Part shown: piece after piece, positions 60,146 to 64,000 of the stretch | Numbering within the stretch: position 1 is the first letter of the stretch | Layout of the letters: every line of letters begins with the position of its first letter | Assembly (NCBI RefSeq): GCF_022869005.1 | Contig: NZ_JALIEA010000010.1 | Location: 136,782-200,781 of the forward strand | From: Corynebacterium kalidii | Lineage (GTDB): Bacteria; Actinomycetota; Actinomycetes; Mycobacteriales; Mycobacteriaceae | Reading direction: 5' to 3' | Length of the DNA stretch: 64,000 nt | The notes under the pieces: model-generated | Databases searched by the model: none | Told to the model about the DNA's origin: nothing | Seen by the model: the letters and a program-made list of their open reading frames with translations, nothing else | Program-made: the position numbers and the translations under genes

Positions 60146-61102
60146 TCAGCTGAAACGAACGTCCATCTCACTGTGGCCGATGGTGATGACGTCGCCGTCG
60201 GCGAGCAGCCAGCTTTCCACCGGAATCTCGTTGACGGTGGTGCCGTTGGTGGACTTCAGGTCGGTGAGGACGGCGTCGTAGCCGTCCCAGGTGATCTCGG
60301 CGTGCTGACGGGAGACGCCGGTGTCCGGCAGGCGGAAGTCGACGGCGTTACCGCGGCCGATGACGTTCGTGCCGTGCTGCAGCACGAAGCTACGTGCCGA
60401 ACCGTCCTGCAGGTACAGGGTGACGGTCGTGCGGGGGAGTTCCTCGCCGGCGGCCGCGTTGGCTGCGCCGGTGGCTTCGTCGGCGTTGTTCGCCGGGGCC
60501 TGGGCGTTGTGCGAGATCACCTCGGTGCCGGGGTAGCTCTGCACGGGTTCGTCCGGTTCGGGGTCCTGCCGGGACGCCTGGGGGGACTGGCTGGGGCGGG
60601 CCAACCCGACCAGCGGGTTGGGGTCGGCGGGACGTGGCGGTTCGTCGGCGTCGTAGGAGTGGGCGACGGGGTTGCGTCCCGAGTCCGGTTCGCTGCGCGG
60701 CCAGTGCGGTTCGGGCTGTTCGGTCTTCTCGAAGGACGACCGGGCCTTCAGCTGGCCGGTGTGCAGACCGTCGTCCTTGACGAGTTCCACGGCGACGGGG
60801 TGGTGGCTGTCCCAGCCTTCGTTGCGGATGAAGCGCTGGAGCCGGCCGCGCAGTTCGTTGGCGAGGTCGGGGCGCTTCTCCAGCAGGGTGGCGTGGTCGT
60901 GTTCGGAGACGTGCACCCGGTAGGAGGAGGGGGCGTAGACCGTGCCGGTGCGGTCCTCCATGAGCGTGTCCTCGACCTCCTGTTTCAGGAGTTCGTCGAT
61001 TTCGGCGGGGACGACCTCGCCGCCGAAGACGCGTGCGAAACCGTTGTCCAGCCCGCGCTGCAGGGAGCTGTCGAGCTTACGGAAGCGACCGAAGAGGTCC
61101 AT
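60146..61102 (-). CDS. fhaA: FhaA: DUF3662 plus FHA-domain protein
   Basis: A 318-residue protein with an N-terminal DUF3662 domain (about 1-125, MDLFGRFRKLDSSLQRGLDNGFARVFGG in shorter conserved pieces), a Pro/Asp/Ala-rich linker (about 130-215) and a C-terminal FHA domain (NVIGRGNAVDFRLPDTGVSRQHAEI split over strands, LKSTNGTTVNE). FhaA binds phosphorylated partners such as MviN and modulates peptidoglycan synthesis at poles and septum. It lies 85 bases upstream of fhaB, so it may have its own promoter or lead the operon. Confidence 0.95.
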   Translation of the reverse strand: MDLFGRFRKLDSSLQRGLDNGFARVFGGEVVPAEIDELLKQEVEDTLMEDRTGTVYAPSSYRVHVSEHDHATLLEKRPDLANELRGRLQRFIRNEGWDSHHPVAVELVKDDGLHTGQLKARSSFEKTEQPEPHWPRSEPDSGRNPVAHSYDADEPPRPADPNPLVGLARPSQSPQASRQDPEPDEPVQSYPGTEVISHNAQAPANNADEATGAANAAAGEELPRTTVTLYLQDGSARSFVLQHGTNVIGRGNAVDFRLPDTGVSRQHAEITWDGYDAVLTDLKSTNGTTVNEIPVESWLLADGDVITIGHSEMDVRFS

Positions 61103-61372
61103 TGTGGTTGCGCCTCACCTTTCGTTCTCTCGTCCTGCGGGCCGGGTGCTGGGACCGCGGTGCCGCTGTCAGGGGTGGTCCATCGTTTCTACGGCACACG
61201 TTGTCGGCCCACTATACGGACCGGAGCCGGGAAGTGGGTGAAGCGTGAGGGATGATGTGATGACGGGGCGATAAAGTGCCTGGTGAAGGGCACGTTTTGA
61301 GGTAACACGGCGGTGGTGATAGTGTTACTCTCCGTTGCAGACGCAACCCACGTCGATGCATATCGATGCCAC
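61103..61372. other. Intergenic region between fhaA and tRNA-Leu
   Basis: The region should carry the divergent promoters of the fhaA operon and of tRNA-Leu; only the latter (61297-61325) is clearly seen. No coding sequence is convincing. Confidence 0.5.
61297..61328 (+). promoter_or_regulatory. Promoter of tRNA-Leu overlapped by an inverted repeat
   Basis: TTGAGG (61297-61302) and TAGTGT (61320-61325) are 17 bases apart. GTAACAC (61302-61308) and GTGTTAC (61322-61328) form perfect 7-base arms spanning from the -35 to the -10, a position suited to a repressor or to a cruciform. The tRNA starts 47 bases after the -10. Confidence 0.55.
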
Positions 61373-61455
61373 GGGCGAGTGGCGGAATGGCAGACGCGCT
61401 GGCTTCAGGTGCCAGTGTCCTTAGGGACGTGGGGGTTCAAGTCCCCCTTCGCCCA
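61373..61455 (+). tRNA. tRNA-Leu (CAG)
   Basis: Class II cloverleaf of 83 bases: acceptor GGGCGAG/TTCGCCC, anticodon stem CTGGC/GCCAG around loop TTCAGGT with anticodon CAG at 61406-61408, a long variable arm (TGTCCTTAGGGACGT), and T-arm with GGTTCAAGTCC. No CCA is encoded. Location after fhaA is conserved in corynebacteria. Confidence 0.96.
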
Positions 61456-61482
61456 CAGTGAGCGGTTCACGAACTGAACCGG

Positions 61483-61527
61483 CCGGAGGTCACAAACTCG
61501 AAAGGGTTTGTGACCTCCGGTTTTTTT
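61483..61527 (+). terminator. Strong terminator after tRNA-Leu
   Basis: CCGGAGGTCACAAAC (61483-61497) pairs perfectly with GTTTGTGACCTCCGG (61506-61520); two more pairs close a GAAA tetraloop. Seven T follow (61521-61527). Confidence 0.92.
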
Positions 61528-61745
61528 AGTGTCCGGGGTTCGGGGCCCTCGAGATTATCAGTTGGGGGAGTTGCGTGGCGAAGTCCCGGCGACGGCCTGC
61601 GGGGTTGAAACTCCAGAGGGTTTTCGGTGTGGTTCGGTCACGAACTCAGACGGTTGTACTACAGCGACATTAGCCTCGCGATGGGCGAGGGGGTCGCGGG
61701 GTAGGAGTCGCGGGATGACTGGTGGCTGGTGCAAGATCTCCAGTT

Positions 61746-62255
61746 ATGACTGATTCACATATGGTGATCATCGGTGGGCGTTCCGGGGTAGGGAAGTCGA
61801 CGGTCGCGTTCGCTTTGCACGATCTACTGGTCGAGCGTGATGTCCACCATGCGGTGATCGAGGGTGATGCGCTGGATCTGGCCCATCCGGCTCCGTGGCG
61901 GGAGGGCCTGGCGCAGCGAAACCTTCGGTCGGTGTGGGCAAACTACCGGGAGGTGGGCTATCGGCGGTTGATTTACACCAATACGGTGTCGGTGCTGGAG
62001 GAGGAGGCGCTGGTTGCCGCGGTCGGTGGTGCGCCCCAGGTGACGTCGGTGCTTCTGCGAGGATCGGATACCACGGTCGCTGACCGGCTGGGTCGGCGGG
62101 AGAGTGGGGAGAGTCTCGAGCGACACCTGACGCGCAGTGCGCGTGCAGCGCTGTTCCTCGACGACGGTGCCGGGGTGCATGTGCACCGGATTGATACGGA
62201 TGGTAGGGACCCGGAGGACATCGCTGAGGAGCTGGCTGTCATCGTCGATTGGTAA
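61746..62255 (+). CDS. P-loop ATPase/kinase-like protein
   Basis: A 169-residue protein from ATG 61746; an in-frame start 24 bases upstream is less likely. Walker A GRSGVGKST at 11-19, then HHAVIEGDALDLAHP, in which Asp may coordinate the substrate, and a lid-like Arg cluster RLGRRESGESLERHL. The size and layout resemble small nucleoside, gluconate or antibiotic phosphotransferases (AAA_18/AAA_33). The phosphoryl acceptor is unknown. It stands alone after tRNA-Leu. Confidence 0.82.
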   Translation: MTDSHMVIIGGRSGVGKSTVAFALHDLLVERDVHHAVIEGDALDLAHPAPWREGLAQRNLRSVWANYREVGYRRLIYTNTVSVLEEEALVAAVGGAPQVTSVLLRGSDTTVADRLGRRESGESLERHLTRSARAALFLDDGAGVHVHRIDTDGRDPEDIAEELAVIVDW

Positions 62256-63028
62256 CTTCTCAGCAGTAGAAGATGTGGATCGCCCCGGGGTGAGCACAGG
62301 GAAGTAGACGATAAAAGAGCTTCTCTCCATTCTTTCGAAGTACCTCGTTGGGACTCAGAGTCCACGGTCATCGACATGGTGCCGCTTGTTCACTCGGAAT
62401 CTGGCATTGCACGGCGGTGGGGTATTCTGCGTCGCTGACGGGATCAACTTCTCCTGTGAGGCTGTGCGGATTTGGGAGTGCAGACACGCAGCGTCCAACG
62501 AATCACGATGAGCGAACGAGTTGTTGAAAGAAGACCTCGGTTGTTTTCGAGGCTAGACGCCTGAGTCACCCATGCAAGTAGTTGTCGAGGTTGTCGAGGT
62601 GTACCGTGTTTGCTTGCGGGGCCGAGCCGATTATCTCGGCGTTGTCCGAGGTGCCTGCGAGCATCGCCGTGAGCCGTCCTGGCTGGTGGCTTACGGATGA
62701 TCGTTGGCGGACTCGAAAGTCGTCGCCTCAGGCGGGCCGAAGGTTGGCCCCTGCATTTACGCGATGGTCGAGGCGTTGGCTGCGGAGTTCAAAGCTCATG
62801 CTGATCGAGCGGCGGACTTTCCCACAGCGTTGATGCGGCAGCGACGGCATGCCTACCGGCGTGTGCTCACGCCATGTTCGGCACACGCTGTTGCTCCCGC
62901 ACGACCCACGTTCCTGTGTGCGGGCGGCAGTAGCAGACTAGCACCGTCCGCGTATCCCGTGTATACAGCCGTCAACCGTCGGCACGGTCGCCTCTCCCGC
63001 CGGGTGTTCACCCCCCGAAAGGAGTTAC
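62256..63028. other. About 770 bases without a convincing gene
   Basis: GC content drops in 62256-62580 (several AT-rich runs). Short frames exist (62572-62700, then the same frame reopened to 63096 after an in-frame TGA; 62582-62833 in another frame), but none has a good ribosome site with a recognisable product. It may be decayed coding sequence. No repeat or RNA structure was recognised. Confidence 0.4.
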
Positions 63029-63085
63029 GTGGACAAACACATCGGCACATCGATGTACCAGCACCGCACGCCACGACGGGGGTGA
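63029..63085 (+). CDS. Possible 18-residue leader peptide
   Basis: GTG at 63029 follows the strong ribosome site GAAAGGAG at 7 bases and encodes MDKHIGTSMYQHRTPRRG before TGA. It lies about 370 bases upstream of the porin gene. The only evidence is the ribosome site; it may be a leader peptide or chance. Confidence 0.25.
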   Translation: MDKHIGTSMYQHRTPRRG

Positions 63086-63087
63086 TC

Positions 63088-63364
63088 GTGACCTGACCGT
63101 GACCATCGCCAACGCGACACCAGGTCCCTCTGGCCTGCGAGTCGCCCCACCCACGATGACCGTCGACTTCTCGACAGCCATCCATAGCACCCATAGCACC
63201 CATAGCACCCATCACACCCACAGCCTGCACGGACACCGCACGGACACTGCACAGGCGCCGAACAGATACCGCACCATGCCCGCCTGGTTGACACATCAAC
63301 CATCAGGATCGCCACCGGCCTGCCCAGGCTGACACGCCGGGTTGACTGTGACCTGACCGTGACC
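63088..63364. repeat. Pair of 17-base direct repeats flanking the pre-porin region
   Basis: GTGACCTGACCGTGACC occurs at 63088-63104 and 63348-63364, exactly 260 bases apart, each with an internal GTGACC duplication. The segment between holds the 9-base tandem repeat at 63182. Confidence 0.6.
63182..63217. repeat. Tandem 9-base repeat (CCATAGCAC)
   Basis: Three exact copies of CCATAGCAC (63182-63208) plus a degenerate fourth, CCATCACAC. An open frame across it would read Ser-Thr-His repeats but lacks a good start. Confidence 0.8.
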
Positions 63365-63452
63365 GGAGAACACCCCCGGCCTGCAGTGATGAGACCAAAC
63401 TGTGACAATCATTCACCCTGTTTTTGTCTGGAGCGTCCGTTACGTTGTCGCC

Positions 63453-64000
63453 ATGACGTTCACCACCGAGACCGCAACCCCGACCGCGCGCAGGACCAGA
63501 CGCAGGCCTGCCCGCACAATCGCCACCGCAGCCGCCAGCATCGCCGCGGCCACCACCCTCGCGATCACCGCGACCAGCCCGGCCGCCGCCGCACCCACCC
63601 TGCCTGATCTGCCGTGGCCGGTGCCGGTCACCGGCGGTCCGACCGACTTGCCCGACCGCCAGATCTCCCGCACCACCGCCGACGGCTGGGTGTTGCACGC
63701 ATCCAAGACCGGCGAGTCGGTCAACATCGCCGGCCCCCTGGACGCCTCGGCCACCACCGGTGAAGCCTTCGGCACCCTCACCGGCAACGTGTGGATCGAC
63801 GGTGACGGTGCCCCTGACCTGACCGGCGCGATGTTCGACGCCGGCTACCAGATCGGCTGCGGGGTCGACGTCTCCGGCGGGGTGGACGTCGAGCTCGCCG
63901 GCACTGCGGGTATCGCCCCGCACGCCGACGCCGGCATCGAAGGCGGTCCCCATGTGCAGGTCGAGCTGCCCAACGTCACCGGCGTCTCCGCCGGCGCTGA
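63453..64000 (+). CDS. MspA-family porin, N-terminal part (cut by window edge)
   Basis: 182 codons are visible from ATG 63453 and the frame is open at the right edge. A long signal peptide (twin basic clusters ARRTRRRPARTIA, hydrophobic core) ends near SPAAAAP at about residue 48. The mature start RTTADGWVLHASKTGESVNIAGPLDASATTGEAF, read in pieces, and GAMFDAGYQIGCGVDVSGGVDVELAG match the MspA porin family, octameric outer-membrane channels of mycolic-acid bacteria. TACGTT at 63441-63446 may be the -10 of a leaderless transcript. Confidence 0.85.
   Translation, partial: MTFTTETATPTARRTRRRPARTIATAAASIAAATTLAITATSPAAAAPTLPDLPWPVPVTGGPTDLPDRQISRTTADGWVLHASKTGESVNIAGPLDASATTGEAFGTLTGNVWIDGDGAPDLTGAMFDAGYQIGCGVDVSGGVDVELAGTAGIAPHADAGIEGGPHVQVELPNVTGVSAGA

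Noticed and set aside
62572..63096. Possible gene with an in-frame stop at 62698-62700
   Set aside because: The two halves are in the same frame, but neither resembles a known protein and start signals are poor; it may be decayed sequence but cannot be supported as a gene.
63182..63217. Considered as the start of a CRISPR array
   Set aside because: The units are 9 bases in direct tandem without spacers, and no cas genes are in the window.
63099..63332. His-rich open frame reading through the tandem repeat
   Set aside because: The His/Ser/Thr repeat is a by-product of the 9-base DNA repeat; there is no ribosome site at its GTG.
63391..63416. TGTGACAATCATTCAC considered as a GlxR/CRP-type site upstream of the porin
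   Set aside because: The half-sites are one base too far apart and the second half is incomplete compared with TGTGA-N6-TCACA.

Overview
The window is high-GC chromosomal DNA from a mycolic-acid-producing actinobacterium, most likely a high-GC Corynebacterium. The evidence is the gyrA–DUF3566–tRNA-Ile–tRNA-Ala block, the ppiA–rhomboid–crgA–pabA/trpG block followed by pknB–pknA–pbpA–rodA–pstP–fhaB–fhaA–tRNA-Leu (the order known near oriC in Corynebacterium and Mycobacterium), an MspA-type porin and two very short porin-like peptides. Two strong parS-like sites (1847 and 8057) also fit a position near the origin. The species cannot be named from this sequence.

Layout: 1–1958 is the end of a sulfonate/taurine-type ABC import operon. 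1945–4588 holds an HNH/DUF222 protein, a flavin-reductase-like protein and a siderophore-interacting protein. 4716–8326 holds gyrA, a DUF3566 membrane protein, three tRNA genes and a parS site. 8389–11721 is a UvrA/DrrC-like ABC protein divergent from a WYL regulator, with a perfect inverted repeat between them. 11761–13926 holds a LGFP lipoprotein, two tandem porin-like peptides and a deletion scar that has beheaded two divergent genes. 13889–19309 is a run of single metabolic and secreted proteins. 19385–22660 is an ABC-2 exporter operon with its own two-component system. 22642–24408 is an MFS transporter and a lipoprotein.

24486–37852 is a defence island. One leftward, tightly packed gene series encodes an HTH/pseudo-methyltransferase/coiled-coil protein, HsdM, HsdS, HsdR, an AAA+ ATPase and a subtilisin-like protease. 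The last two match the known IetAS antiphage pair. Four small unrecognised genes run divergently from it, with a palindromic operator-like sequence between. This is the part most worth following up: a complete type I restriction system apparently co-transcribed with IetAS and with a degenerate methyltransferase-like partner.

37864–43522 holds a HAD phosphatase, a LysR/EamA divergent pair, a Baeyer–Villiger-type monooxygenase and a lysine-rich membrane protein with a collagen-like tail. 44002–46166 holds ppiA, a rhomboid protease, crgA and a pabA/trpG-type amidotransferase. 46271–51603 is a catabolic cassette (3-oxoacid CoA-transferase, FAH-family hydrolase, cyclase-family hydrolase, MFS carrier, GntR regulator) that separates these genes from the Ser/Thr kinase/cell-shape operon at 51581–61102. 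The window ends with tRNA-Leu, a P-loop kinase-like protein, about 1.2 kb with no convincing gene, and the start of an MspA-family porin that runs off the right edge.

Functional links: the kinase operon couples peptidoglycan sensing (PknB PASTA domains) to phosphorylation, dephosphorylation (PstP), FHA readers and the elongation/division synthase pair RodA–PbpA, with CrgA nearby. The catabolic cassette appears to be controlled by its own divergent GntR regulator.
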